Assembly: GCA_900541865.1 (NCBI GenBank)
Contig: UQLO01000015.1
Coordinates: forward strand, 1-58,016
Direction: 5' to 3'
Source: an uncultured Porphyromonadaceae bacterium
GTDB lineage: Bacteria > Bacteroidota > Bacteroidia > Bacteroidales > Muribaculaceae
Length of the DNA: 58,016 bases
In this document: piece after piece, positions 1 through 7,891 of the stretch
Layout: every line of letters starts with the position of its first letter
Numbering within the stretch: position 1 is the stretch's first letter
Notes under the pieces: model-generated
Told to the model about the DNA's origin: nothing
Databases searched by the model: none
Seen by the model: only the letters and a program-made list of their open reading frames with translations
Made by a program: the position numbers and the translations under genes

Positions 1-56
1 ATGGCAAATCGTCAAAAAAAAGTTGCCCAAAAATTTGCACAAACACATAGAATGCG

Positions 57-228
57 CGGGGCGACAGCCCCGGGTAAGCGGCATATATAGGAGAGGCGAC
101 CCCGTCAGGGGTCGAACACGGGCCGCCCCTTTCGCTGAGGTTCGACCCCGACGGGGTCGCTGATTCGGGTGGTCGGTTATCCCGGGGTTGTCACCCCGCG
201 CTACTGTATTGAACCCCTACGGGGTTCT
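57..228. repeat. Cluster of five short GC-rich hairpins
   Basis: Five perfect short inverted repeats stand close together: GGGGC/GCCCC (58-62/67-71), CGACCCC/GGGGTCG (97-103/108-114 and again 133-139/143-149), CGGGGT/ACCCCG (183-188/193-198) and GAACCCC/GGGGTTC (211-217/221-227). All have 3-4 nt loops built around a GACGGGG-like core. They look like dispersed extragenic palindromic units rather than one terminator, since there is no U-tract and no gene ends here. A 30-codon frame from base 1 runs through the first hairpin and is not convincing as a gene. Confidence 0.6.
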
Positions 229-279
229 CTTTCAGCGGTTTGCGCCAACACAAAAAATGTTGAATGGAAGATAAACAGC

Positions 280-545
280 TTCCGCCTGACGCTTGCGAGC
301 TGGAAGCTCGCCCTCCTTGGGCCTCGTGCCTTCGTGGATTCAATCAGCGGCGCTTCCGCCTGACGCTTGCGAGCTGGAAGCTCGCCCTCCTTGGGCCTCG
401 TGCCTTCGTGGATTCAATCAGCGGCGTTTCGCGGCTTGCGAGCTGGAAGCTCGCCCTCCTTGGGCTTCGTGCCTTCGTGGATTCAACCAGCGGCGCTTTC
501 GCGGATTGCGAGCTGGAAGCTCGCCCTCCTTGGGCCTCGGCCCTG
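280..545. repeat. Four-copy tandem repeat, period 69-74 bp
   Basis: A unit containing the core TTGCGAGCTGGAAGCTCGCC starts at about 293, 367, 436 and 506, giving spacings of 74, 69 and 70 bp. The first two copies are almost identical. Copies 3 and 4 replace the TTCCGCCTGACG lead with TTTCGCGG, and the last is cut off after the core. Within the core GAGCT and AGCTC form a short inverted repeat. Several reading frames stay open across the array only because the unit is repeated; they have no gene-like features, so I treat the array as non-coding. Confidence 0.8.
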
Positions 546-787
546 CGTTGCGTCTGCATGATATGGGTTGGCGCTGAATTTATGCTTTTGGAATATGTTA
601 TATAACATAGCGCTAAAACATATTTAGATATTAACACTTTTTAATGGTGTATCAATTGTTAACTCTTTTTTGGCAAATAAACCTCAAAACGACAGCCAAC
701 TCTAACAATTGAAATACCAAGAGTACGCAAAACCTCTTTTAAGCGGCCTGCAGCTATACATTTGTCAAAAGTTGACCGATTTTTTAT
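546..787. other. Gene-free AT-rich spacer with two palindromes
   Basis: No plausible coding sequence is visible. It holds a perfect palindrome TATGTTATATAACATA at 594-609 and a 10 bp inverted pair TCAATTGTTA (652-661) and TAACAATTGA (703-712) separated by about 41 bp. Function is unknown; the pair could be the remnant of a mobile element or a protein binding site. Confidence 0.5.
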
Positions 788-818
788 TTTGACAAAATAA
801 AAAACTTTACTAATTTTG
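788..818 (+). promoter_or_regulatory. Bacteroidetes-type promoter of a short transcript
   Basis: TTTG at 788-791 and TAATTTTG (TAnnTTTG) at 811-818 are separated by 19 bp, the spacing expected of the Bacteroidetes primary sigma factor. No gene follows on this strand. The predicted start is around 824, and a strong hairpin lies about 90-130 nt downstream. Confidence 0.65.
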
Positions 819-823
819 CATCG

Positions 824-952
824 GAAATGATACGACAAGCATTGATCAGTGCTTTTTCATATTAAAAATCTGGAATAGACATATAATCTAACATTAAGTA
901 CTATGTGTAAGCAAGCAAGAGCTGTCCGTGAGGATAGCTCTTGTTTGCTTTA
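824..952 (+). ncRNA. Candidate small RNA (promoter to hairpin, ~130 nt)
   Basis: The interval is bounded by a good promoter (788-818) and a 15 bp stem (909-923 with 936-950, one G-U pair, 12 nt loop) ending in a short U run at 949-950. The next gene is on the opposite strand, so the transcript has no obvious mRNA target in cis. The only frame inside encodes a 12-residue peptide starting at ATG 828, which may be chance. I do not recognise an RNA family. The call rests on layout only. Confidence 0.4.
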
Positions 953-978
953 GAGCCCGAAAACGCGACTTTACAAAG

Positions 979-1020
979 CGCCGGCCGCCCCTTCCGTGGT
1001 TGAGAAAGGGGCGGCCGGCG
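979..1020 (-). terminator. Terminator hairpin of the HU operon
   Basis: A 15 bp GC-rich stem (979-993 with 1006-1020, 12 nt loop) lies just past the stop codon of the last gene of the minus-strand HU operon. The tail on that strand is only mildly U-rich (CTTTG). Confidence 0.6.
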
Positions 1021-1038
1021 GTATGACTCTATATGCCT

Positions 1039-1371
1039 TTATTCCTCGACGTCGAAAAATTCGGGCGCGATGTCGCCTTTCACGCCGGCGACGGGCTGGA
1101 TATATGCCGGGTTGCCGTAGGCCAGGAAGCCCGGTGCTAAGGAGGTGCCCTCATTGACGTACACAAAGGCAAGTCCGATTATGGCGTTGGGCTTGACGTC
1201 GTAGTAGCGGCATTTGCTCCACATTTCCTGCACTAAATTCGCAAGCGCCACCTTGTCATTACCCTGACGCGCTGTATAGGCACCGGCCGACACGGCCGAC
1301 CAAACCTTCAGCACGTTGTGGCCGGGAACATTCTGACCTGTGATACAGGTTATCCGCACCTTCTTGCGCAT
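1039..1371 (-). CDS. Conserved-looking hypothetical protein, 110 aa, of the HU operon
   Basis: No family is recognised. The start is the ATG at 1371, four bases after the stop of the HU-LysM gene. An upstream in-frame ATG at 1479 would overlap that gene by about 100 nt and add a low-complexity basic stretch, so I reject it. The protein begins MRKKVRITCITGQNVPGHNV and has aromatic, glycine-rich segments but no signal peptide or membrane segment. It ends in an acidic tail (FFDVEE). It is the last gene of the operon and is followed by a hairpin terminator. Its position suggests a role linked to the HU proteins, but nothing in the sequence shows what it does. Confidence 0.7.
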   Translation of the reverse strand: MRKKVRITCITGQNVPGHNVLKVWSAVSAGAYTARQGNDKVALANLVQEMWSKCRYYDVKPNAIIGLAFVYVNEGTSLAPGFLAYGNPAYIQPVAGVKGDIAPEFFDVEE

Positions 1372-1375
1372 AGTT

Positions 1376-2407
1376 TCAACGGAATCGTCGGTTAATCTCG
1401 GCGGCTTTGCGCTCGGCAATGCGGCGCGCTTCGGCTTCGGAGTCTGCCGGCGGGAAGGAAGACTTGGGAGGAATGACAACGCGGGTACCGGGAGCTATGC
1501 GGTCTGGATGGCCAAGGATGTCGGAGTTTGCCTCGTAGATGTAGACCCAGTAGATTTGGGCGCCATAATGGCGGCGAGCCATCGACGACAGATAGTTTGT
1601 CGGACTGACCGTCTCATAAATGGGCTCTTCGGGCGCAGGCTCAGCGGGGGCAGGAGAAGCGGGCGGCTCCTGCTCGGCGACGGCGTTTTGGGTCGGCAGC
1701 TCGGCTTGGTCCCCATCCTCCTGGTCTGCGGCGATAACTTCCTGTTCTTCTATGGCCGGCTCTTCATCCGGGAGCGAAACGTCCACGGTAAGCCCGAACC
1801 AAAGGCCTACGGCAAGACCGACCAAAAGACCGACTGCGATAATCCAGCCCCATGCGCTCTTGCGGCGCGGAGGCTGCGGCAGATAGCCAGTGCTCTCCTC
1901 TTCCTCGTCCTCTTCCGGGAAGGAAGGTACAACCGGCTCAGCAACCTCATCAGCCAAAGGCTCGGGAGCTGGCTCCGGCTCAGGGATGGGTTGAGGCGCG
2001 GATGCGTGTTCCGGTTCCGGTTCAGGGATGGGTTGAGGCGCGGGAGAGGGTTCTTCTTGAACCGGAATTTCCTCTTGGGCCGGTTTTTCATCTTCAAGGT
2101 CGGAGGGTGTCAGGCCGGGCGCAAGCTCAACGGCTTCAAAGATTGAAAAAGGCTTGTTTGCCTCGCCTGCCACAACCTCATCGGGACGGAAAAGCACCGT
2201 AGGCGCCGAGGTACCGTCAGCGCCGGCATACCGCACAAAAGTGCCGATGCCGGGAATGGTCACCGAGGCTCCGTCGCCTTCCGAAGCGAGTCCTTCGGCA
2301 AGGCACGCAAAAAACTCACGCAAAAAGCGGCGGCTTGTATTGCTGTCGGCGCCTGTCACTTCGCCCAGGCGCACTATGAGTTGCGAAAGGTTAATTGTTT
2401 CATTCAT
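1376..2407 (-). CDS. HU-domain membrane protein with periplasmic LysM domain
   Basis: Residues 1-95 match the HU/IHF DNA-binding fold, with the family signature IPGIGTFVR at 51-59. Residues 100-183 are a low-complexity acidic and proline-rich linker with a repeated APQPIPEPEP unit. RRK at 181-183 precedes one hydrophobic segment at about 186-207. After a second Pro/Glu/Ala-rich linker, residues about 265-315 resemble a LysM peptidoglycan-binding domain (YLSSMARRHYG, then DRIAPGTRVVIPP). The positive-inside rule puts the HU domain in the cytoplasm and LysM in the periplasm, so the protein could connect DNA to the cell wall; that role is inference. The start overlaps the upstream HU gene by 8 nt, so the two are probably co-translated. 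The 3' end carries a charged alanine-rich helix. Confidence 0.85.
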   Translation of the reverse strand: MNETINLSQLIVRLGEVTGADSNTSRRFLREFFACLAEGLASEGDGASVTIPGIGTFVRYAGADGTSAPTVLFRPDEVVAGEANKPFSIFEAVELAPGLTPSDLEDEKPAQEEIPVQEEPSPAPQPIPEPEPEHASAPQPIPEPEPAPEPLADEVAEPVVPSFPEEDEEEESTGYLPQPPRRKSAWGWIIAVGLLVGLAVGLWFGLTVDVSLPDEEPAIEEQEVIAADQEDGDQAELPTQNAVAEQEPPASPAPAEPAPEEPIYETVSPTNYLSSMARRHYGAQIYWVYIYEANSDILGHPDRIAPGTRVVIPPKSSFPPADSEAEARRIAERKAAEINRRFR

Positions 2408-2678
2408 GGCGCAGACGTTTTACAAGCATAGCACCGGGAGTGAATTCGACGACTACCTCGGGAGGGAGGATTATGCTCGCGCCTGTCGAAAGATCCGTAC
2501 TCACCGCATCGGGTTGAACGCGGGGCGTAAAAGTTCCGAAAGTCGGAATGGCTATAGTGTCCATATCCGCCATACTCTGACGCACAACGAGTCCGAGACC
2601 CTTGGTAAGAGCCTCAACATCGGCCACCGGTCGGTCAAGCTTTTCGGCCAGACGCCGTCTGAATTGCTTATAGTCCAT
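2400..2678 (-). CDS. HU/IHF-family DNA-binding protein
   Basis: A 92-residue single-domain protein of normal HU length. The family signature appears as IPTFGTFTPR at about 44-53, and the N-terminal helices (MDYKQFRRRLAEKLDRP) fit the HU dimerisation region. HU-fold proteins bend and compact DNA. It is the first gene of the operon and overlaps the HU-TM-LysM gene by 8 nt, so a heterodimer between the two HU domains is conceivable. A promoter with TAAATTTG at 2703-2710 on the minus strand lies 25 nt before the start codon. Confidence 0.88.
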   Translation of the reverse strand: MDYKQFRRRLAEKLDRPVADVEALTKGLGLVVRQSMADMDTIAIPTFGTFTPRVQPDAVSTDLSTGASIILPPEVVVEFTPGAMLVKRLRHE

Positions 2679-2702
2679 GGTGTGTATTAGCTAAGTGACC
2701 CA

Positions 2703-2734
2703 CAAATTTAATCATTAATTTTGAAAGTAGAAAA
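2703..2734 (-). promoter_or_regulatory. Promoter of the HU operon
   Basis: Read on the minus strand, TAAATTTG (2710-2703) fits TAnnTTTG, and a TTTT box sits 20 bp upstream at 2734-2731 in place of TTTG. Confidence 0.5.
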
Positions 2735-2747
2735 CCGAAAACGCAAA

Positions 2748-2777
2748 CGCCGCCCTTCCTCAGCGGGAAAGGCGGCG
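2748..2777 (-). terminator. Terminator after the lipoprotein gene
   Basis: CGCCGCC (2748-2754) pairs with GGCGGCG (2771-2777). The minus-strand tail after the stem is T-rich (TTTGCGTTTTCGGTTTT). It ends the lipoprotein transcript before the HU operon promoter. Confidence 0.55.
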
Positions 2778-2799
2778 CTGTTATGGCATCGGAGTCGGG

Positions 2800-3420
2800 T
2801 CATTGACGGCCTACTCCGCGAAAAGTAACGTCTCGGTCGCCGATTTCGGCGGTGAGCATTGAGTTGTGGTGTACTTTGATGTCGTCCATTCGGCGGTACT
2901 GATTGAACTGCTCTCTCAGTGCGGGGGTTAGGAGCACACGCCAGCGGGCGGCGGTTGCGGCTGTCAAGCTGTCGAGAGAGGATGTTTCGGCGCCGGTGAG
3001 CACGTTGTCGTTGTAGACCACTCCGTCGGGGTCGACGGTAACGGTGAGCGAAGACGGGTCGATGGTGATGAGAATATCGTCGTCGTCGCCATCTTCATAG
3101 ATGTAAGTGCCGGTAGCGGAAGCTGTGGCAGCCACCGACACTTCCCAAGGCTGCTCGATGCTGCCGGAAGAAGTGCCCACGCCCTGGTGGAGTTCTATTA
3201 CGGCAGTGAGGCTAACCTGACCCGGAGTGCGTCGGTTCTCCACGGGAGTGAAATCCAGAGTAACGGTTGAAGTTGCGTCGCTGGCGTCGGCAACGACGAT
3301 ACGTTCGGGAGCTGCCTCCCACGCACCGGCAAGGCTTTGGGTACGGGAGCATGAGGAAATAACGCATATTGCGCCAAGCACTGCAAGTGTGCCGAAGAAT
3401 GTGGGTGTGATGAATTTCAT
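2800..3420 (-). CDS. Secreted lipoprotein of unknown function, 206 aa
   Basis: A signal sequence with hydrophobic core (residues 6-21) ends in the lipobox VISSC with the lipidated cysteine at 24, so the mature protein should be membrane-anchored. The rest is rich in Thr, Ser and Asp with alternating beta-like stretches and a DGDDDD cluster near 110-115, consistent with a beta-sandwich, but I recognise no named family. SLAGAWEAAPERIVV after the anchor resembles the opening of lipocalin-like Bacteroidetes lipoproteins; this is a weak resemblance. It is a single-gene unit with its own downstream hairpin, and the PPi-PFK terminator lies just upstream. Confidence 0.75.
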   Translation of the reverse strand: MKFITPTFFGTLAVLGAICVISSCSRTQSLAGAWEAAPERIVVADASDATSTVTLDFTPVENRRTPGQVSLTAVIELHQGVGTSSGSIEQPWEVSVAATASATGTYIYEDGDDDDILITIDPSSLTVTVDPDGVVYNDNVLTGAETSSLDSLTAATAARWRVLLTPALREQFNQYRRMDDIKVHHNSMLTAEIGDRDVTFRGVGRQ

Positions 3421-3473
3421 TTCCGGTTGGTGTTAATGTTTATTTTCAAAACACTCAGCCCGTTAAAAAAGTT

Positions 3474-3519
3474 CACACAAAAAAGCGGCTGCGCCGGAAA
3501 AAAGATCCTGCGCAGCCGC
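3474..3519 (-). terminator. Rho-independent terminator of pfp
   Basis: A perfect 10 bp stem GCGGCTGCGC/GCGCAGCCGC (3485-3494 with 3510-3519) is followed on the minus strand by a seven-base T run and TTGTGTG. It lies 22 nt past the pfp stop codon. Confidence 0.85.
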
Positions 3520-3541
3520 CTGTGGGGTTTCGGACGATGGA

Positions 3542-5191
3542 TTATTTATCCTTGTGCTCGTATTTGAGGGTCATCGAGGGCTGGTCGCACACCTCTGCGG
3601 GGCCGAAGTACTGGATGGGGCCGGGATACATGTAGCAGGTGTTGTGCGCCCAGGTGTCGCGCTGGGAAGCGAAGCGCTGGAAGGGAGCGCCGTCGAGGCG
3701 CACGAGGGCTTTCTGGATCACGGGCTTGTCTTCGGCGTTGCGGCGCTCGATGTTCATCATCATGGTGATGGGTATACCGCCGGGGATCCACTGCACAGCA
3801 GGTTTGACCAGGTTGCGAACGGCGCTCATATATCCGGTCACGCCGGCGTTGATGAGAGCAGCGGCGTTGTAGCCCAGAGAGTAGCAGTAGTCAGCGTCGA
3901 AGTTGGAGGGGTCTGCGCAGCGGCCTTCGTATCCGAAGAAGTGGTGCAGGCTGGAGAACTTGCCGCCGTTGGCAGCGAACGAAGGAGTGGCAGCCAGCTT
4001 GGCGGCAACAAGTTCGCTGAGGAGTTTCTCGGTTTCGATGAGCGAAACCTGTACGTTGCCATGGGGGTCGCGGTCGAGCATGAGCTGTCGTGCAACGCTT
4101 TCGGGAAGTTTGCGCAGAGCGGCAACGTTTGCGGCATCGAGGTTGGAGAGGATGAACTCTGAGAGCTGCTCATTGTCCATAGCGCTAACCTTGTCCTTAT
4201 TGGCGCCAAGGAGCTCGTTGAGCTCGCGGATGAGCTTCTTGTATTCGGGGATGAACTCAATGAGACCTTCGGGCACGAGGACGGTGCCGAAGTTGTTGCC
4301 GTCGGCGGCACGGTCGGCCACAATGCCGGCAATGTAGTCGACAATCTGGTCGAGGCTCATGTTTTTCTCCTCGATTTCCTCAGAGATGAGGCATATGTTG
4401 GGCTGGCACTGCAGAGCGCACTCCAGGGCGATGTGGCTTGCGGAGCGGCCCATGAGCTTGATGAAATGCCAGTATTTCTTGGCAGAGTTGCAGTCGCGCT
4501 GTATGTTGCCGATAACTTCGGAGTAAACCTTGGTTGCGGTGTCGAAGCCGAAGGAGGTTTCAATTTGTTTGTTCTTGAGGTCGCCGTCGATGGTCTTGGG
4601 GCAGCCGATCACCTGTACGCCGGCACCGGTGGCCTTGTAGTACTCGGCCAGCACAGCGGCGTTGGTGTTGGAGTCGTCGCCGCCGATGATTACAAGAGCG
4701 GTTATCCCGAGCTGACGGAGGATTTCGAGACCCTTGTCGAACTGTTCCTTCTTTTCGAGTTTTGTGCGACCGGAGCCGATGATGTCGAAGCCGCCGGTGT
4801 TGCGGTACTCATCGATGATTGGAGCTGTGAGCTCGATGTATTTGTGGTCCACGAGGCCGGAGGGACCCATTAGGAATCCGAAGAGACGGCTGTCGCGGTT
4901 GATTTTCTTGATACCGTCGAAGATACCGCTGATAACGTTGTGACCGCCGGGGGCCTGACCTCCGGAAAGGATAACGCCAACGTGGAGGGGTTTTCCGGGA
5001 GCGGGGGAGGGGTTCTTTTCGAAGTGGATTTCAGGCAGACCGTAAGTGTTGGGGAAAAGGGCCTTTATGGCTTCCTGGTCGGCCACGGATTCAGTTGCGT
5101 GGCCTTCAACCACTTTAACGGGGGCAGTGAGCACAATGGGCAGCTTGGGCTGATAAGCGGCGCGTGCTTTCTGAAGAGCGCTCTTTTTCAT
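3542..5191 (-). CDS. pfp: Pyrophosphate-dependent 6-phosphofructokinase (PFP), long type
   Basis: Diphosphate:fructose-6-phosphate 1-phosphotransferase, the reversible PPi-using version of the glycolytic phosphofructokinase step. The 549-residue length matches the long bacterial/plant-beta class. GGDDSNTNA replaces the GGDGT loop of ATP enzymes, the mark of PPi use, and PKTIDGDLKN carries the catalytic TIDGD motif. The N-terminal VILSGGQAPGGHN is the PPi-site glycine loop. It is a monocistronic gene with a strong terminator. On the minus strand a GAACTTTG box (5236-5229), one mismatch from TAnnTTTG, may be its -7 element. PFP is the usual PFK of Bacteroidales. Confidence 0.96.
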   Translation of the reverse strand: MKKSALQKARAAYQPKLPIVLTAPVKVVEGHATESVADQEAIKALFPNTYGLPEIHFEKNPSPAPGKPLHVGVILSGGQAPGGHNVISGIFDGIKKINRDSRLFGFLMGPSGLVDHKYIELTAPIIDEYRNTGGFDIIGSGRTKLEKKEQFDKGLEILRQLGITALVIIGGDDSNTNAAVLAEYYKATGAGVQVIGCPKTIDGDLKNKQIETSFGFDTATKVYSEVIGNIQRDCNSAKKYWHFIKLMGRSASHIALECALQCQPNICLISEEIEEKNMSLDQIVDYIAGIVADRAADGNNFGTVLVPEGLIEFIPEYKKLIRELNELLGANKDKVSAMDNEQLSEFILSNLDAANVAALRKLPESVARQLMLDRDPHGNVQVSLIETEKLLSELVAAKLAATPSFAANGGKFSSLHHFFGYEGRCADPSNFDADYCYSLGYNAAALINAGVTGYMSAVRNLVKPAVQWIPGGIPITMMMNIERRNAEDKPVIQKALVRLDGAPFQRFASQRDTWAHNTCYMYPGPIQYFGPAEVCDQPSMTLKYEHKDK

Positions 5192-5271
5192 TTATAGTGA
5201 CGGATGTTTGGTTGTTTTAAAGTTTTCGCAAAGTTCGCAAAAAAGTATGAGAAAGCGGGGTCTAAAAATGT

Positions 5272-5296
5272 GAATAAGTGTTTATTGGGCTTATTC
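5272..5296 (-). terminator. Probable terminator of the nqr operon
   Basis: GAATAAG (5272-5278) pairs with CTTATTC (5290-5296), and the minus-strand tail reads CACATTTTTAG. It sits just after the nqrF stop codon. The stem is AT-rich and short, so confidence is moderate. Confidence 0.45.
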
Positions 5297-5304
5297 CATC
5301 TTTG

Positions 5305-6618
5305 TTATCCTCCGAAGTTGTCGTAGTGTATCTGTTCGGGATCCACACCGAGCGAGTCGAGCATGCCGTTGACGGCGTTGCTCATCGGGCCGGGGCCGCA
5401 CATGTAGTATTCGATGTCCTCGGGGTTGTCGTGGTTTTTGAGGTAGTTGTTGTATATTACCTGGTGCACGAAGCCCGGGGTGTACTCCACTCCGGCGGCA
5501 TCGGCTGCCGGGTCGGGACGGTCGAGGGCGAGGTGGAACTTGAAGTTGGGGAACTCTTTTTCGAGTTTGAGGAAGTCGTCAAGGTAGAAAACTTCGTTGA
5601 GGGCACGTGCGCCGTAGAAGAAGTTCATCTTGCGGTCGGTGGTCTTGAGCGTCTTGGTCATATGCATGATCTGAGCACGCAGCGGGGCCATACCGGCGCC
5701 GCCACCAATCCACATCATCTCGGCTTTGGAGTCGAAAATGGGGTGGAAGTCGCCGTAAGGACCGCTCATCACCACCTTGTCGCCGGGTTTGAGCGAGAAG
5801 ATATAGCTTGAAGCGATGCCGGGCATGACGTCCTGGAAGCCGACTTCGGGCTTTGGCTTCATGGGTGGTGTGGCGATGCGCACGGTGAGCATTATTCGGT
5901 CGCCCTCGGCGGGATAGTTGGCCATGGAGTAAGCTCGCACGGTGGTCTCTGTGTTCTTGCAGTGCAGGTGGAAGAGGCCGAATTTCTCCCATGCCGGAAG
6001 ATACTGCTCGCCGATGAGGCTGCGGTCGATGTCCTTGCCGTAGTCCATCTCAAAGGGCGGTATTTTAATCTGCGCGTAGGAGCCGGGCACGAAGTCCATA
6101 TGCTGGCCCGGAGGAAGCGCCACAATAAATTCTTTGATGAAGGTGGCCACGTTGCGGTTCGAGATTACCTCGCACTCCCACTCTTTGACATCGAGAGCAG
6201 CCGCGGGAACCTTTATTTCCATATCGGATTTCACCTTGACCTGGCATGCCAGTCGCCAGTTGTCCTTGATTTCCTTGCGGGTGAAGTGCACGGCTTCGGT
6301 TGGCAGAATCTCGCCGGCTCCGGAAAGCACCTGCACGCGGCACTGCCCGCAGCTTCCCTTGCCACCGCAGGCCGAGGGGAGAAATACATTTTGTGAGGCC
6401 ATGGTGCTGAGCAGCGGCTTTCCGGCCGGTGCGGTAACCTTGCGGTCGCCGTTGACGGTGATTGTGACGTCGCCGCTCTGCACGAGATATTTCTTGGCCA
6501 CCAGAAGCACTATTACCAACAGAAGGGTAACACCGAGGAAGAAACCGACGCCGGCCAGAAGGGTGAGCCAGCCCTGCGGTGTCAGGGCCGCAGGTAGCAT
6601 GTATGAGATGACTGTCAT
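5305..6618 (-). CDS. nqrF: Na+-translocating NADH:quinone reductase subunit F
   Basis: The electron entry subunit of Na+-NQR: it oxidises NADH through FAD and a 2Fe-2S centre. One membrane helix (about 18-42) is followed by a ferredoxin domain with cluster cysteines C84, C90, C93 and C125 (CGGKGSCGQC, then LACQV). The FAD site is RAYSMANYP and the NADH-binding loop is GGGAGMAPLR. The reading frame stays open another 63 codons upstream, but the ATG at 6618 overlaps the nqrE stop in an ATGA, so I chose it; this gives 437 residues, close to family length. Last gene of the nqrABCDEF operon. Confidence 0.96.
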   Translation of the reverse strand: MTVISYMLPAALTPQGWLTLLAGVGFFLGVTLLLVIVLLVAKKYLVQSGDVTITVNGDRKVTAPAGKPLLSTMASQNVFLPSACGGKGSCGQCRVQVLSGAGEILPTEAVHFTRKEIKDNWRLACQVKVKSDMEIKVPAAALDVKEWECEVISNRNVATFIKEFIVALPPGQHMDFVPGSYAQIKIPPFEMDYGKDIDRSLIGEQYLPAWEKFGLFHLHCKNTETTVRAYSMANYPAEGDRIMLTVRIATPPMKPKPEVGFQDVMPGIASSYIFSLKPGDKVVMSGPYGDFHPIFDSKAEMMWIGGGAGMAPLRAQIMHMTKTLKTTDRKMNFFYGARALNEVFYLDDFLKLEKEFPNFKFHLALDRPDPAADAAGVEYTPGFVHQVIYNNYLKNHDNPEDIEYYMCGPGPMSNAVNGMLDSLGVDPEQIHYDNFGG

Positions 6619-7232
6619 AGTTTTATGCCGAGGAAGCTCATGAAGGCGATGCCCATCAGAGCGGTTATGATAAAGGTTATGCCCACCCCGCGCAAGGCCG
6701 GGGGAATATTTGAGTAGGTGGCAATGCGTTCTCGCACGGCGGCCACGGCCACTATAGCCAGCAGCCATCCCAGACCCCATCCTCCGCCGGCGCAGACTGC
6801 GGTCCATACGCTGCCGAAGTCGCGCTGCTGCATAAAGAGCGAACCGCCCAGAATGGCGCAGTTTACGGCTATCAGCGGTAGGAAGATGCCCAGCGAGGCG
6901 TAGAGAGCCGGGGTGTATTTCTCGACGGCCATCTCCACGAGCTGGGTCATGGAGGCAATGACGGCAATGAAGACTATCAGCGAGAGGAAGCTGAGGTCGA
7001 CGGTGTCGAACTCAGGACCCAGCCAGGTCAAGGCGCCCGGACTCAGCACGTAGGTGTTGAGCAGGTAGTTGATGGGCAGGGTGATGACGAGCATGAATGT
7101 CACGGCGATGCCCAGTCCGAAGGCGGTTTTCACGTTCTTGCTCACTGCAATGAACGAGCACATGCCCAGGAAGTAGGCAAATATCATGTTGTCGATGAAT
7201 ATCGACCTGAAGAACAGATTCAGATTGTCCAT
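6615..7232 (-). CDS. nqrE: Na+-NQR subunit E
   Basis: A polytopic inner membrane subunit of the sodium pump, 205 residues with about six hydrophobic segments. NqrD and NqrE are homologous and carry an intramembrane iron centre between them. The sequence opens with the typical NLFFRSIFIDNMIFAYFLGM and includes the NCAILGGSLF segment with a conserved cysteine. The stop overlaps the nqrF start by 4 nt (ATGA), and nqrD ends 30 nt upstream. Confidence 0.95.
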   Translation of the reverse strand: MDNLNLFFRSIFIDNMIFAYFLGMCSFIAVSKNVKTAFGLGIAVTFMLVITLPINYLLNTYVLSPGALTWLGPEFDTVDLSFLSLIVFIAVIASMTQLVEMAVEKYTPALYASLGIFLPLIAVNCAILGGSLFMQQRDFGSVWTAVCAGGGWGLGWLLAIVAVAAVRERIATYSNIPPALRGVGITFIITALMGIAFMSFLGIKL

Positions 7233-7262
7233 TGATGATGTGGTTTGCTGCAGTGTTGAACG

Positions 7263-7889
7263 TTATTTTTCCTGAAGGTCTTTGTTGACGCTTCGCTGCA
7301 CCCAGATGATGCAAGCCACCACGATAAGTGCCATGGGCGGCAGAATCATCAGGCCGTTGTTGACGTATCCACCTTCGTAAGCAGCCTGCGGGATGACTTG
7401 ATGCCCCAGAAGGGTGCCGCTGCCGAGCAGTTCGCGGAAGAAGGCCACGATGACGAGGATTATGGTGTAGCCGATGCCGTTGCCGACGCCGTCGAGGAAG
7501 GAAGGCCAGGGACGGTTGCCCATGGCGAAGGCTTCGAGACGACCCATCAGGATACAGTTGGTGATAATCAGGCCGATGAACACGCTCAGCTGTCGGCTGA
7601 CGCTATAGGCGTAAGCCTCAAGGAGCTGGCTGACGATGACCACCAGGCCGGCGACCACGACGAGTTGCACAATGATGCGTATATTGGTCGGTATGGTGTT
7701 GCGTATCAGAGAGATGATGACGTTGCTGAAGGCGAGCACGGCGATGACGGAGATCCCCATCACTATGGCAGGTTCCAGTTTTACCGTCACCGCGAGCACG
7801 GAGCAGATGCCCAGCACCTGCACCACTACGGGGTTGTCCTTCGAGAAGGGATTGAAGAACACGGACTTATTGTTGATTTTTTCTGCCAT
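7263..7889 (-). CDS. nqrD: Na+-NQR subunit D
   Basis: A polytopic membrane subunit of 208 residues, paralogous to NqrE, with about six helices. The TNCILMGRLEAFAMGNRPWP stretch is diagnostic and carries the conserved cysteine of the intramembrane cluster. The start lies 2 nt after the nqrC stop, so translation is coupled. Confidence 0.95.
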   Translation of the reverse strand: MAEKINNKSVFFNPFSKDNPVVVQVLGICSVLAVTVKLEPAIVMGISVIAVLAFSNVIISLIRNTIPTNIRIIVQLVVVAGLVVIVSQLLEAYAYSVSRQLSVFIGLIITNCILMGRLEAFAMGNRPWPSFLDGVGNGIGYTIILVIVAFFRELLGSGTLLGHQVIPQAAYEGGYVNNGLMILPPMALIVVACIIWVQRSVNKDLQEK

Positions 7890-7891
7890 AA

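Noticed and set aside
1..90. 30-codon frame beginning at base 1
   Set aside because: It runs through a hairpin repeat, has no family resemblance and may simply be the window edge.
280..545. CRISPR array
   Set aside because: The units are contiguous repeats without unique spacers of constant length, and no cas gene is present.
169..637. Several open frames across the tandem repeat on both strands
   Set aside because: They are open because the same unit is repeated; the peptides only repeat the DNA unit.
1340..2202. Long plus-strand frames opposite the HU-LysM gene
   Set aside because: They are antisense shadows of the low-complexity Pro/Glu-rich coding sequence.
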